Origin: Streptomyces sp. BK208
GTDB taxonomy: Bacteria; Actinomycetota; Actinomycetes; Streptomycetales; Streptomycetaceae
Direction: 5' to 3'
Length of the DNA stretch: 64,000 nt
Assembly: GCF_004364245.1 (NCBI RefSeq)
Contig: NZ_SOAV01000003.1
Coordinates: 124,001 to 188,000, forward strand
Of the stretch, positions 19,160 to 28,035 are shown one piece after another. The position numbers and the translations under genes are program-made. Numbering within the stretch: the stretch's first letter is position 1; each line of letters starts with the position of its first letter. Under the pieces are notes generated by a model. That model was not told where the DNA came from and did no database searches. It was given only the letters and a program-made list of their open reading frames with translations.

Positions 19160-21991
19160 GTGCCACGGGACTTCGCGGGGACTGCCGGAAGCCGCTCCGA
19201 CCTGGTCATCGGGCGGGAGGACTCGTTCGACGCGGCGCGTGAGCAACTCTCCCGCGGCGGCAGCGTGCTGCTGCACGGACCCGCCGGAATCGGGAAGTCG
19301 ACGGTCCTGCGCACCCTGGCCGCGGAATACGCCCGCACGTCGCACACCGTGTTGCGCTGCTCGGCCACCGAGTCCGAATCCCACCTTCCCTTCCTCGCCC
19401 TCGCCGATCTGCTGGGCCTGGTCCTCGACGAGGTCTCCCCCGCCCTGCCCGCCGCCCAGCGCACCGCGCTGGAGGCGGCGCTCACCGGCCGCGGCGAGTC
19501 CACCCTCCGGCGCGACGGTCTCGCGCTGCGTCTGGCCGTCCTGTCCGCGCTGCGCGCCCTCGCCGTCGAGGGCCCCGTACTCGTCGTCGCCGACGACCTC
19601 CAGTGGCTCGACCCGGCCAGCGCGGAGCTCCTCGGCTTCGCCGCCCGCCGCCTGGGCGACACCCCGGTGCGTCTGCTGTGCGCGGTGCGCACCGAGGGTC
19701 CGGAGAGCGAGGACGCCGAGTACGACCGGCATCTGCGCGCCTCGCCGCCGGACACCCGCGCGGTGCGCCTGGGGCCGCTGACCCGCGCCCAGGTCGCGAC
19801 GCTGCTGGACGGGCGCGGCTACGCGGGCCTGCCGCGTTCCACGGTCCGCGACATCCACCGCACCAGCGGCGGCAACCCGCTGTTCGCCCTTGAGCTGGGC
19901 CGGGCCCTGGCCGAGAGCCCGGCCGCACCGCGTCCGGGCGAGCCGCTACCGGTGCCGACCTCGCTGCGCGCCCTGGTCCTGTCCCGCCTGGAGATGCTGT
20001 CGGACGAGGCGCGCCGCACCCTCCTGGTGGCCAGCGCCGGCGCCCGCCCCACCCCGGCCCTGCTGCACGCGGCCGGCCGGGAGAACGCCGAGGCGGAGAC
20101 CGCGCAGGCGGCGGCGCTCGGGCTGCTCGCGCCCGACCCGGACGGACCGACCCTGCGGTTCGCGCATCCGCTGATCTCGGCCGCGCTGTACGCCGAGGCC
20201 CCGGCGCCGGAGCGGCGGGCGGCGCACGCGGCGCTCTCCACGGCCGCATCCGACCCGATCGAACGCGCCCGGCACCTGGCGCTGGCCACCACCGGCACCG
20301 ACCCGCGGGTGGCGGCGCGGCTCGCGGAGGCCGCGGCACTGGCCCGGGACCGCGGGGCGCCGTCGGTGGCCGCCTCGCTGGGGCTGCTGGCCGCCCGCCA
20401 CACCCCGCCGGACGGCACACCGGGCCCGGACGAGCGCCGGCTCACGGCGGCCGAGGACGCCATCACCGCGGGCGAGCAGGACCTCGCCCGGGACGTCGCC
20501 CGCGAGGTGCTGACCCGGGCCACCGAGCCCGGCGAGCGGGTACGGGCCTGGATGGCGGTGATCGAGGCGGCCGGGCAGGCCATCGGCGAGGTCGACGCCG
20601 TCTTCCCGCAGGCGCTGGCCGACGCGGGCGACGACCCGCGGCTGCTCGCCCTGGTCCACTACCAACTGGCCTGGCGCTCCCTGGTGGTGCAGGGCGACTT
20701 CGCCCAGGGCCGCGAGGAGGCCGCGCACGCCGCCCGGCTGGCGGCACGGGCCGGGGACCGGAGCACCGAACTGCTCGCGCTGGCGTTCCAGGCGCAGTCG
20801 GAGACGCTGATGGGCCACCCGGACGCCGAGGCGACCATCCGGCGGGCGCTCCAGGAGCCGCAGGACCCGCGGGTGGCGTGCCACCACAACGGGGCGGGCT
20901 CCTCCCGGTTCCGCTGGCTGGTGATGAGCGACCGGCTGGCCGAGGCACGGACCGCCGTCACCGCGCTGCTGCGCGAGGTGCGCCGGCGCGGCATGGCCGA
21001 GAGCGAGGTCCACTACCTGCGGTTCCTCGCCGAGACCGAACTGCACGCGGGCCACTGCGGCCGGGCCCTCGAACTGGCCCGGGAGAGCCTGACCCTGGGC
21101 CGCGACGCGGGTATCGGCGAGGGCGCGGGCGTGATGCTGGCGGCACTCGCCGAGGCCGCGGGCGGCGATCCGGACCGGGCGCTGGAGCTGGCGCGGGAGG
21201 CGGTGCGGCGGACGGAGGAGGACGGCGACGCCGTGTACCTGTCGCGGGCGCTGGCCGCGCTCGGTCACGCCCACCTGGTGGCGGGCGACGCGGCGGCGGC
21301 CGTACGGGCGCTGCGGCGGGTGCGGGAGCTGGAGGCCGGGGCGGGCATCACCGACCCGGCGCGCGGCCGCTGGCAGGGTGACCTCGCGGAGGCGCTGGTG
21401 CGTACCGGGGAGCCGGCCGAGGCGATGGACGTCGTCGAGGTCACCCGGGCGGACGCGCTGCGGCTGGGACGCGGCAGCGTGCTCGCCGTGCTCGACCGGG
21501 CGGAGGCGCTGGTGCGGGCGGCGCGGGGCGAACACCGGGCTGCCGTGACCCGGCTGACGTCGGCGCGGGATCGGCTGGCCGGGCTGGGGTTCGGCCTCGA
21601 GGAGGCCCGCACGGTCCTCGCGCTGGCCGAGCTGCACGCCGAACGGGCCGGGCGGGCCCCGGAGTCGGTGTCGTACGACGAGGCGGCGCGGCTGTTCCGG
21701 CGGTGCCGGGCGCTGCCCTGGCTGCGGCGGGTGGAGGCGGCCGCCGCGGCACGGGCGGACGGACCGCTGCCGGTGCCGGACGCCGAGCCGGACGGTCTCG
21801 CGGGGCTCGCCCCGATGGAGCGCCAGGTGGCCGCGCTCGTCATGGAGGGCGCGACCAACCGGGAGATCGCCACCCGGCTGTTCGTCAGCGTCAAGACCGT
21901 CGAGGCGACGCTGACCCGGGTGTACCGCAAGCTCGGGATCCGGTCCCGGGTCGACATCGTCCGGCTGGCGGCGGGCCGGCGTCCGGACTGA
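19160..21991 (+). CDS. LAL-type large ATP-binding LuxR regulator
   Basis: 943 residues. Walker A in LLHGPAGIGKSTVLR near residue 40, Walker B in VLVVADDLQWLDP near 145, a long helical TPR-like middle, and a C-terminal LuxR helix-turn-helix (MEGATNREIATRLFVSVKTV, YRKLGIRSRVDIVRL). This is the standard architecture of LAL regulators, which often control secondary metabolism or catabolism. GTG start follows GGAGGGG at about 10 nt. Stands as a single gene; a TAATAT-like -10 sequence lies upstream at about 19118. Its targets are unknown. Confidence 0.9.
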   Translation: MPRDFAGTAGSRSDLVIGREDSFDAAREQLSRGGSVLLHGPAGIGKSTVLRTLAAEYARTSHTVLRCSATESESHLPFLALADLLGLVLDEVSPALPAAQRTALEAALTGRGESTLRRDGLALRLAVLSALRALAVEGPVLVVADDLQWLDPASAELLGFAARRLGDTPVRLLCAVRTEGPESEDAEYDRHLRASPPDTRAVRLGPLTRAQVATLLDGRGYAGLPRSTVRDIHRTSGGNPLFALELGRALAESPAAPRPGEPLPVPTSLRALVLSRLEMLSDEARRTLLVASAGARPTPALLHAAGRENAEAETAQAAALGLLAPDPDGPTLRFAHPLISAALYAEAPAPERRAAHAALSTAASDPIERARHLALATTGTDPRVAARLAEAAALARDRGAPSVAASLGLLAARHTPPDGTPGPDERRLTAAEDAITAGEQDLARDVAREVLTRATEPGERVRAWMAVIEAAGQAIGEVDAVFPQALADAGDDPRLLALVHYQLAWRSLVVQGDFAQGREEAAHAARLAARAGDRSTELLALAFQAQSETLMGHPDAEATIRRALQEPQDPRVACHHNGAGSSRFRWLVMSDRLAEARTAVTALLREVRRRGMAESEVHYLRFLAETELHAGHCGRALELARESLTLGRDAGIGEGAGVMLAALAEAAGGDPDRALELAREAVRRTEEDGDAVYLSRALAALGHAHLVAGDAAAAVRALRRVRELEAGAGITDPARGRWQGDLAEALVRTGEPAEAMDVVEVTRADALRLGRGSVLAVLDRAEALVRAARGEHRAAVTRLTSARDRLAGLGFGLEEARTVLALAELHAERAGRAPESVSYDEAARLFRRCRALPWLRRVEAAAAARADGPLPVPDAEPDGLAGLAPMERQVAALVMEGATNREIATRLFVSVKTVEATLTRVYRKLGIRSRVDIVRLAAGRRPD

Positions 21992-22082
21992 GCACGGCCG
22001 CTCCGGCCCCTCCGCAACCATCGGGTTTACCTGCGGTACACCGAGGGTTTTCCCTGCCCGAGGCCCTTAGGGGGTTCCCTCA

Positions 22083-22112
22083 TTGGGCGGTCCGGACCAC
22101 CGGTTCTAGCGT
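22083..22112 (+). promoter_or_regulatory. Possible promoter of a short leader transcript
   Basis: TTGGGC (22083-22088), 18 bp, TAGCGT (22107-22112). It precedes the tiny coding sequence and hairpin downstream. The -35 box is a moderate match only. Confidence 0.4.
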
Positions 22113-22215
22113 GAACACGTGCCGCTCGCCCGGGCATACGGGGGTCTGTCCCGAGACCCCCGTCCAACCCCCCACGCCCGGGCGACCCCCCACCGGCAAC
22201 CACTTGAGGAGACTC

Positions 22216-22254
22216 ATGCCCCGGTTCACCCGCTCCAGACCGGCCGCCCCTTGA
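22216..22254 (+). CDS. 12-residue leader peptide or truncated gene start
   Basis: ATG with a very good ribosome binding site (GAGGAGACTC before the ATG) opens the frame MPRFTRSRPAAP, then TGA. A perfect 12-bp hairpin follows about 30 bp later. It may be an attenuator leader with nothing downstream on this strand. Alternatively, the charged N-terminus with a strong initiation signal could be the remains of an exported-protein gene whose body is lost. No gene on the plus strand follows until 23695. Confidence 0.4.
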   Translation: MPRFTRSRPAAP

Positions 22255-22284
22255 TCCCCTGAGCATCCCTCAGGTGCAAGACCG

Positions 22285-22325
22285 GGGAGCGTTGCGAGCC
22301 TCCACGAGCGGCCCGCAACGCTCCC
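22285..22325. terminator. Strong hairpin terminator
   Basis: Perfect 12-bp stem (22285-22296 with 22314-22325), 17-nt loop. It closes the short plus-strand transcript and can also end the convergent winged-helix gene, whose stop is at 22373. Confidence 0.75.
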
Positions 22326-22372
22326 TCTCCACGTCTCCTCCTTCTCCGCGTCCCGGCATCCCCGCCTCCTCG

Positions 22373-23479
22373 TCAGCCGCGCACCGTCCCGAAGCGGATG
22401 TCGTACGCGGCGTCGCCGTGCATCGCGGCGAGCATCCGCCCGCCCTCGGCCACGATCTCCTCCCGCCGGCTCTTCGCAGGGGTGTCGAACGGCTCGACGA
22501 CCAGGGCGCCGTCGTCGAGCTTCCACAGCCCGGCGACGAAGCCGTCGACGAGCAGGACGCGGAAGGGCTGGTTCTTCCGCCAGGTCCGGCCCTTGTGCGC
22601 GGGCGGGACGAGGCGGCTGCGGTCGGCGTGGGAGAGGAGCAGGTTGTCGAACTCGGGCAGGAAACGCGGCGGGGCCTCAGTGTCCGGGTCGGGGCGGGGC
22701 GCGTCGGGCAGGTCGAAGAGTTCGGTGCCGTTCGGGTCCCGGAAGGTGACCAGGCGCGGCCGGAGCCGTTCGAAGACGTCCCGGAGCCGGGTCAGACCCG
22801 CCCAGGTCTGCATGTCCTTCACCGACGCCGGCCCGAACGCGGCGAGGTAGCGCAGCACGGTGTCGTCGGGTGCCGGGGCGGGCCGCGTGGGGCGTCCGAG
22901 CCAGTGCTCGGCGGTGGTGAGCGTGACCTGACCGCTCCTGCCCCACAGTCCGCGCGGCGTCACCTGTACGAGCGGGAGCCGGCAGCGGGCGGCGACGGCG
23001 AGGGCCTGCGGGTCGGCGTCGGGCCACTCGGCGAGGAGGGCCTCGCGCAACTGGCCCAGGGTGCGCGGCTCCTCCTCGACCAGTGCGCGGGCGAGGACCG
23101 CGAGCCGGTCCAGGTCGACGCCGGTCAGGTGCTTGCGGAAGGCGTTCAGCTCCCGGTCCCTGGCGGCCTGCACCAGCGGCCGCAGGGTGAGGCAGTCGTC
23201 GGCGGTGTGGGTGTGGATGGTCGAGCGCAGGGTGACGAGCCGGGCGACGCGCCGGTCGGCCATGGGCGCGGACAGGTCCTCGGGGGTGAAGCCGTCGAGG
23301 CGGGCGGCGAGCGCGTAGTACGGCGGCTTGACGGCCTGGGCCTGGAGGCCGAGGAGATGGGCGACGGCGGCCTCGGCGGACATCCTCGCGGGGCGCAGCA
23401 GCAACTGCCGTTCCAGGGTGGCGCGGTTGAGGGCCCGGACACCGAGGACGGGGGCCGTCGTTCCTGCCTTGGTCGTCAT
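22373..23479 (-). CDS. Winged-helix DNA-binding domain protein (HTH_42/YcaQ-like)
   Basis: 368 residues with the pattern of the large winged-helix (YcaQ/AlkX-related) family: LLLRPARMSAEAAVAHLLGLQ at the start, TLRSTIHTHTADDCLTLRPL, a central winged-helix stretch, and FLPEFDNLLLSHADRSRLVP near the C-terminus. Some relatives are DNA glycosylases that unhook interstrand crosslinks, often associated with natural product resistance; I cannot tell whether this one has that activity. The ATG at 23479 lacks a ribosome binding site, so the mRNA may be leaderless. Confidence 0.72.
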   Translation of the reverse strand: MTTKAGTTAPVLGVRALNRATLERQLLLRPARMSAEAAVAHLLGLQAQAVKPPYYALAARLDGFTPEDLSAPMADRRVARLVTLRSTIHTHTADDCLTLRPLVQAARDRELNAFRKHLTGVDLDRLAVLARALVEEEPRTLGQLREALLAEWPDADPQALAVAARCRLPLVQVTPRGLWGRSGQVTLTTAEHWLGRPTRPAPAPDDTVLRYLAAFGPASVKDMQTWAGLTRLRDVFERLRPRLVTFRDPNGTELFDLPDAPRPDPDTEAPPRFLPEFDNLLLSHADRSRLVPPAHKGRTWRKNQPFRVLLVDGFVAGLWKLDDGALVVEPFDTPAKSRREEIVAEGGRMLAAMHGDAAYDIRFGTVRG

Positions 23480-23550
23480 GGCGTGCACGGTACGGGACGG
23501 GCGCAACGGCAGTGCGGTTCGGCAAGCCGGGGGGCCGGGTGCAGGCCCGC

Positions 23551-23595
23551 GCGGTGCGGGTCCACGCGGTGCGGGTCCACGCGGTGCGGGTCCAC
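23551..23595. repeat. Three perfect tandem copies of a 15-bp unit
   Basis: GCGGTGCGGGTCCAC occurs three times head to tail at 23551, 23566 and 23581, in the 215-bp gap between the divergent winged-helix and pyruvyltransferase-like genes. Could be a regulator array or simply a slippage-prone repeat. Confidence 0.85.
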
Positions 23596-23694
23596 GCGCT
23601 GCCCCGGCATCCTCCGCTCCTTCCACGCCGTGCCGTCGCGCGTGGTCGTGACGCCGGTGGTTGCCCGGTCGCCGGTGGGGCACCCGGGGGCACT

Positions 23695-24678
23695 GTGCAC
23701 ACACGGGACAGAATCCTGGTGACCGGCTGGTTCAGCTTCCTGCACGGGGAGGCGACGGCCGGGGACGTACTGGCGCTGGCGCGCGTGGAGCGGGTGCTGC
23801 GGGACGCGGGGCTGGCCTACGACGTCGTGTGGAGCCCCGGTTTCCGAGCCGACGGCACGCACTTCGAGGACGTGGACCCGGCGGCGTACACGCGGCTGGT
23901 GTTCGTGTGCGGGCCGGTGCACGGGGCGCAGGTCGAGGAGGTTCACCGGCGGTTCGCGCACTGCGTGCGGGTCGCGGTCGGCGTCTCCGTGGTCGACCCG
24001 GACTCCCCCGCCGTCACCGGCTTCCACCGGGTGCTGGCCCGGGACCCCGCCGGCCCCGGCCCCGGGCTGGATCTCGCGGCCCGCGCTCCGGCGCTCCCGG
24101 CGGTGCCCGTCGTCGGGGTGGTGCTGACCCGCGGGCAGCACGAGTACGGGGGGCGGCGACGGCACGAGGAGGTCGCCGCGGTGCTGACGCGCTGGCTGGG
24201 CGGCCGGGACTGTGCCCGGCTGGAGCTGGAGACCCGGCTGGACGCCCACGACTGGCGGCTGTGCGGCACCCCGGCCCAACTGGAGGCGGTGCTGTCCCGG
24301 CTCGACCTGGTCGTCACCGACCGGCTGCACGGGCTGGTCCTGGCGCTGCGGGCCGGGGTCCCGGTGCTGGCGGTGGACCCGGTCGAGGGCGGTGCGAAGG
24401 TGACGGCGCAGGCCCGCGCCTGCGGCTGGCCCGCCCTGCTGCCCGCCGAACGGCTCGTCCGGACACCGGGGCGGGCGGCGGCCGAGGGTCTGCTGGAGCA
24501 CTGGTGGGACTGGTGCCTGGCCGACGGGCGGGCGGAGGCGGCCCGGATCGGGGCGGCGTTCGGGGCGGCCGACTCGGCGCCGGAGGCGTGGCCGGACGGC
24601 GCGGACGGCCTGGTGGAGGCGTTGCGGGCGGGTGCCGGGGGCCCGGGCGGGGCGAGGACGGGGCGGCCGGGCGGATAG
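23695..24678 (+). CDS. Polysaccharide pyruvyl transferase family protein
   Basis: 327 residues. ILVTGWFSFLHGEATAGDVL at the start and LVVTDRLHGLVLALRAGVPV near residue 205 are the typical motifs of the CsaB/WcaK pyruvyltransferase family, which adds pyruvate ketals to cell-surface sugars. GTG start at 23695; the frame is open upstream but through the tandem repeat, with no homology. It points toward, and converges with, the glycosyltransferase/heptose operon, so it may modify the same glycan. Sugar acceptor unknown; many family members are not true pyruvyltransferases. Confidence 0.7.
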   Translation: MHTRDRILVTGWFSFLHGEATAGDVLALARVERVLRDAGLAYDVVWSPGFRADGTHFEDVDPAAYTRLVFVCGPVHGAQVEEVHRRFAHCVRVAVGVSVVDPDSPAVTGFHRVLARDPAGPGPGLDLAARAPALPAVPVVGVVLTRGQHEYGGRRRHEEVAAVLTRWLGGRDCARLELETRLDAHDWRLCGTPAQLEAVLSRLDLVVTDRLHGLVLALRAGVPVLAVDPVEGGAKVTAQARACGWPALLPAERLVRTPGRAAAEGLLEHWWDWCLADGRAEAARIGAAFGAADSAPEAWPDGADGLVEALRAGAGGPGGARTGRPGG

Positions 24679-24794
24679 CCGCAGGGCGGTGCGCGGTTGG
24701 CGCGGGGCGGTGCGGGCGGTTGGCGGCGGTGGTCGGTCCGGCCCCGGGAGGAGACATCGTGCGGCCCGCTCGCGGTGGCCGGTGCCGGGCCTTG

Positions 24795-25691
24795 TCAGCC
24801 GGTGTAGCTGCGGGCCGTCGAGTCGCGCTGGGCGGGTTCCAGTGAACGCAGCCGGTTCTCGACCTCCGGCGGCAGCACGCGGCGTTCGCGCAGCACCCAC
24901 GGCAGTGCGGCCGTCGCCTCCGCGAAGGCGCGCAGGGACGCGGCGTCGCGGGGGACGGTGCGGGCCAGGTGGAGGGTGCGGCGCAGGGCGGGACCGACCG
25001 GGCGGCGCAGCCACGTGAACCACAGGGTGTTGCGGATGCCGTGCGCGCGCCGCACCGTCGGATCACGTACCGGGGAGGGGTGGTGATGGATCGTCAGGTG
25101 ATCGGCGTACGTCAGCCACCAGCCGTCGGCGGCCAGGTCGGCGGCGAGCAGCTCTTCCTCGCCGCCGAGCCACAGCCGGGGGTGGAAGCCGCCCGCCGCG
25201 CGGAAGGCGCCGGTGCGCAGGACGGTCGCGGCGGCCAGGAAGGAGCCGAGCGCCGGTCCCGGGAGCCAGTCCGGGCCCGGGACGGGCGAGTGGCGCAGTT
25301 CCTCGACGATCGGGTCCTCGGTGCCGTCGGGCTCGACCAGGATGCGGGCGGTGACCGTGCCGACCGCCGGGTACCGGTCGAGCAGGTCGGCGGCACCGGA
25401 CAGGGAGCCGGGCGCCCACCAGGAGTCGTCGTCGCAGAAGGCGACGTAGCGGGTGCGGACCTGACGTACCGCCAGGTTGCGCCCGACGGCGCCGAGGTTG
25501 CGGCCGGGGCGCAGGAGACGGACGCCGGGGTGCCGCCGGGCGACGGCGGCGGCGGTGCCGTCGGTCGAGCCGTTGTCGGTGACGACGACCGGGGGTTTCT
25601 CGGGCAGTTCGGCGAGCCGGTCCAGGGTGCGCAGGAGTTCGGCGCACCTGTTGTGGGTGATGACCACGACGGTGGTCCGGCGGTCCGTCAT
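24795..25691 (-). CDS. Family 2 glycosyltransferase
   Basis: 298 residues, GT-A fold: VVVITHNRCAELLRTLDRL, VTDNGSTDGT, and the nucleotide-sugar/metal motif FCDDDSWW. Last gene of the heptose operon; its ATG overlaps the stop of the upstream gene. It shares the architecture, including GEEELLAADLAADGWWLTY, with the next gene, so the pair arose by duplication. Donor and acceptor unknown. Confidence 0.87.
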   Translation of the reverse strand: MTDRRTTVVVITHNRCAELLRTLDRLAELPEKPPVVVTDNGSTDGTAAAVARRHPGVRLLRPGRNLGAVGRNLAVRQVRTRYVAFCDDDSWWAPGSLSGAADLLDRYPAVGTVTARILVEPDGTEDPIVEELRHSPVPGPDWLPGPALGSFLAAATVLRTGAFRAAGGFHPRLWLGGEEELLAADLAADGWWLTYADHLTIHHHPSPVRDPTVRRAHGIRNTLWFTWLRRPVGPALRRTLHLARTVPRDAASLRAFAEATAALPWVLRERRVLPPEVENRLRSLEPAQRDSTARSYTG

Positions 25692-26647
25692 GAGGCCGCT
25701 CCGTCGGCTTCGCCCGCTGTCCCGGTGCCGGGTTCGTCGAGGAGGCGGGCGGCCCGCTCCACGTGCGGGGGCAGCGGCCTGCGGGCGCGCAGGGCGGCGG
25801 GCAGGCGGGCGAGCGTCTCGCGCAGGGCGTGCCGGGCGTGCGGGTCCCGGCGGGCGTCGGCGGCCAGCGCCCGGGTGCGGGCCAGCGCGTACGGGAGAGG
25901 GCGGCGCAGCCACGCGGTGAGAAGTTCGTTGCGGCGTACGACGGCCGGGCGTCCGGTGCGGGGCCGCGGGTCGGGGTGGTGGTGGGCGACCACGTCGGGG
26001 CAGTGCGTGACGCCCCAGCCGCGGGCGGCCAGGTCGTAGGCGAGGAGGGTCTCCTCGGCACCGAAGAAGAGCAGCGGGTGGTAGCCGCCCGCGTCGAGGT
26101 AGGCGGTGCGGCGGGCGACGGCGGCACAGCCGAGGAAGCCGAGCACCTGGGTGCCGGGGAGGTCGGCGGCCGCACCGAGCGGTGAGTCGGCGAGCAGGTC
26201 GTTGAGGGGGTCGGCGGTGTCGGCGGGCCCGACGAGGGTGCGGGCGGAGAGCAGGCCGAGCCGGGGGTGCCGGTCGAAGTGGCGGGCGGCGGTGCTCAGG
26301 GAGCCGGGCGCCCACCAGGAGTCGTCGTCGCTGAACGCGACGTACGGGGTGTCCAGGGCGCGGACCCCGTGGGTGCGGGCGAGGGCGCCGCGATTGCGGG
26401 GCAGGGCGAGGAGGCGGACCTGGGGGAAGTCCCGGGCCAGCATGGCACGAGTGCCGTCGGTGGACGCGTTGTCGACGACGAGCACCTCGGGCCGCTCGGG
26501 CAGGGCGAGCAGGTTCCGCACGGTGACGGAGAGGCTCGCGCGGCGGTTGCGGGTGGCGATGACGATGCCGACGGGGGCGGGGGGCGTGGGGTCCGGGTGG
26601 TGCCGTTCGCGGGTGGCCGTGGGGCCGTGGTGCGCGGCGTGGCTCAT
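25688..26647 (-). CDS. Family 2 glycosyltransferase
   Basis: 319 residues, GT-A fold, paralogue of the following gene: VGIVIATRNRRASLSVTVRN, VVDNASTDGTRAML, FSDDDSWWAPGS and FFGAEETLLAYDLAARGWG. Coupled by ATGA to both neighbours. The first 25 residues are a His/Pro-rich extension. Expected to add a sugar to the heptose-containing glycan; specificity is not predictable. Confidence 0.87.
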   Translation of the reverse strand: MSHAAHHGPTATRERHHPDPTPPAPVGIVIATRNRRASLSVTVRNLLALPERPEVLVVDNASTDGTRAMLARDFPQVRLLALPRNRGALARTHGVRALDTPYVAFSDDDSWWAPGSLSTAARHFDRHPRLGLLSARTLVGPADTADPLNDLLADSPLGAAADLPGTQVLGFLGCAAVARRTAYLDAGGYHPLLFFGAEETLLAYDLAARGWGVTHCPDVVAHHHPDPRPRTGRPAVVRRNELLTAWLRRPLPYALARTRALAADARRDPHARHALRETLARLPAALRARRPLPPHVERAARLLDEPGTGTAGEADGAAS

Positions 26648-28035
26648 GGTCCCTCTTCCGGGGCGTGCCGGGTGTCCGGGGTGTCGAGTGCGTCGAGTGC
26701 GTCCAACGCGTCGAGCACGGCGCCGGGGGTGATCCGCAGCAGCGCGGGGTCGGTCGTGCGGCCGTGCGGGTCGCCGTCCGGGCCCGGGTGCCACAGGGCC
26801 CGGTGCCTGGGGTGGGGCGGCGGGCCCCAGCGGCTGGGCGGCACCGGACCGAAGAGGGTGACGGAGGGGGTGGCGTGGGCGACGGCGAGGTGGGCGATGC
26901 CGGTGTCGCCGCTGACGACGGCACGGGCGCGGGCGACCAGGGCGGAGAGCCGGTCGTGGGGCAGGCCGCCGCCGAACACGTCGGTGTCCGGCAGGTCGGC
27001 GAGCTTGGCCAGCCGGGCCACCAGGTCCGCCTCGTCCGCTCCCCCGGTCACCACGACCCGGCGTCCGCGTGCGCGCAGCGCCTCGGCGACGGCCGCGTAC
27101 CGTTCCACGGGCCAGCAGCGGGAGGGCGCGCCGGCACCGGGGTGCAGGACGACGGCGCCGGGGGCGGGGGACGGTGCGTCGGGGCGCGGCAGCCGCAGGT
27201 CGGCGGGGTCGGCGTCGATGCCGTAGGCGCGCAGCAGGCGGCACCACCGGTCGCGTTCGTGCTCCTCGGCGTACCAGGGAGGGCCGTCGACCTCGGGGGT
27301 GCCGGGGTGGGCGAAGGCCAGCAGTCTCCCCGGGTGCAGACGGGCCAGGAGGCGGTGGCTGGGCGGTCCGTTGCCGTGCAGGTCGACGGCGACGTCGGGG
27401 GGCGACCCGGTCCAGTCCAGGGTGCGGGGGACGGCGCGCCCGGGTTCGGCGGCGGGCAGCACCCGGTCCACGGCGCCGGTCGCGGCGGCCACGGGGGCCA
27501 GCTCCGCGGGGCAGGCCAGCACCAGTTCGTGCCCCGGGTAGGCACGCCGCAGCGCCCGCAGGGCGGGAACCCCGGCCAGCAGGTCCCCGAGCCCGAGGGC
27601 CCGCAGCACCAGGACACGGGGCCTGACCCCGCCCTCGTGCCGGTCCCCGCCCTCACGCCGGGTCTCGTCCCCACGCCGGGCCTCGTCCCCACGCCGAGCC
27701 TCGTCTTCACGCCGGGCCGCTGCCGAGCCGGCCCCTCCCGGGTTCAGCACGCCCACGGGCGCAGGATGCACCGGATCCCCGGTGACCGGCCCACCGGCCG
27801 ACCCCGGAACCGGGGCGCCGCCGTCCTCACCCCGGCCCCTTGCCCCCCGCCGGACCCCGTCCTCACACCAGGCCGCTGCCGAGCCGGCCCCTCCCGGGTT
27901 CGGCACGCCCGCGGGCGCAGGATGCACCGGGTCCCCGGTAACCGGCCCACCGGCCGACCCCGGAACCGGGGCGCCGCCGTCCCCGGCGTTTCCGCTGTCC
28001 TCCGCGCCCGCGGTGTCCCGGGCGGCGGTCCTCAT
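26644..28035 (-). CDS. Family 9 glycosyltransferase (heptosyltransferase-like) with repetitive N-terminal extension
   Basis: 463 residues. The enzyme proper begins near residue 142 (PRVLVLRALGLGDLLAGVPA) and shows the GT9 hallmarks VVLHPGAGAPSRCWPVERYA and VSGDTGIAHLAVAHATPSV, as in ADP-heptose:LPS heptosyltransferases. The first about 140 residues are Gly/Pro/Ala/Arg-rich and contain a near-perfect duplication (residues about 18-55 and 70-107), then three 6-residue repeats. The ATG overlaps the hldE stop (ATGA), but the extension has no homology, so part of it might not be translated or may be disordered. Donor most likely ADP-heptose, given the operon. Confidence 0.82.
   Translation of the reverse strand: MRTAARDTAGAEDSGNAGDGGAPVPGSAGGPVTGDPVHPAPAGVPNPGGAGSAAAWCEDGVRRGARGRGEDGGAPVPGSAGGPVTGDPVHPAPVGVLNPGGAGSAAARREDEARRGDEARRGDETRREGGDRHEGGVRPRVLVLRALGLGDLLAGVPALRALRRAYPGHELVLACPAELAPVAAATGAVDRVLPAAEPGRAVPRTLDWTGSPPDVAVDLHGNGPPSHRLLARLHPGRLLAFAHPGTPEVDGPPWYAEEHERDRWCRLLRAYGIDADPADLRLPRPDAPSPAPGAVVLHPGAGAPSRCWPVERYAAVAEALRARGRRVVVTGGADEADLVARLAKLADLPDTDVFGGGLPHDRLSALVARARAVVSGDTGIAHLAVAHATPSVTLFGPVPPSRWGPPPHPRHRALWHPGPDGDPHGRTTDPALLRITPGAVLDALDALDALDTPDTRHAPEEGP
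27664..27982. repeat. Direct duplication and short tandem repeats inside the GT9 gene
   Basis: Two about 113-bp copies, 27714-27826 and 27870-27982, are offset by exactly 156 bp (52 codons) with few mismatches. Next to them are three copies of an 18-bp unit (27664-27681, 27682-27699, 27700-27717). All unit lengths are multiples of three, so the reading frame survives changes in copy number. Confidence 0.9.
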
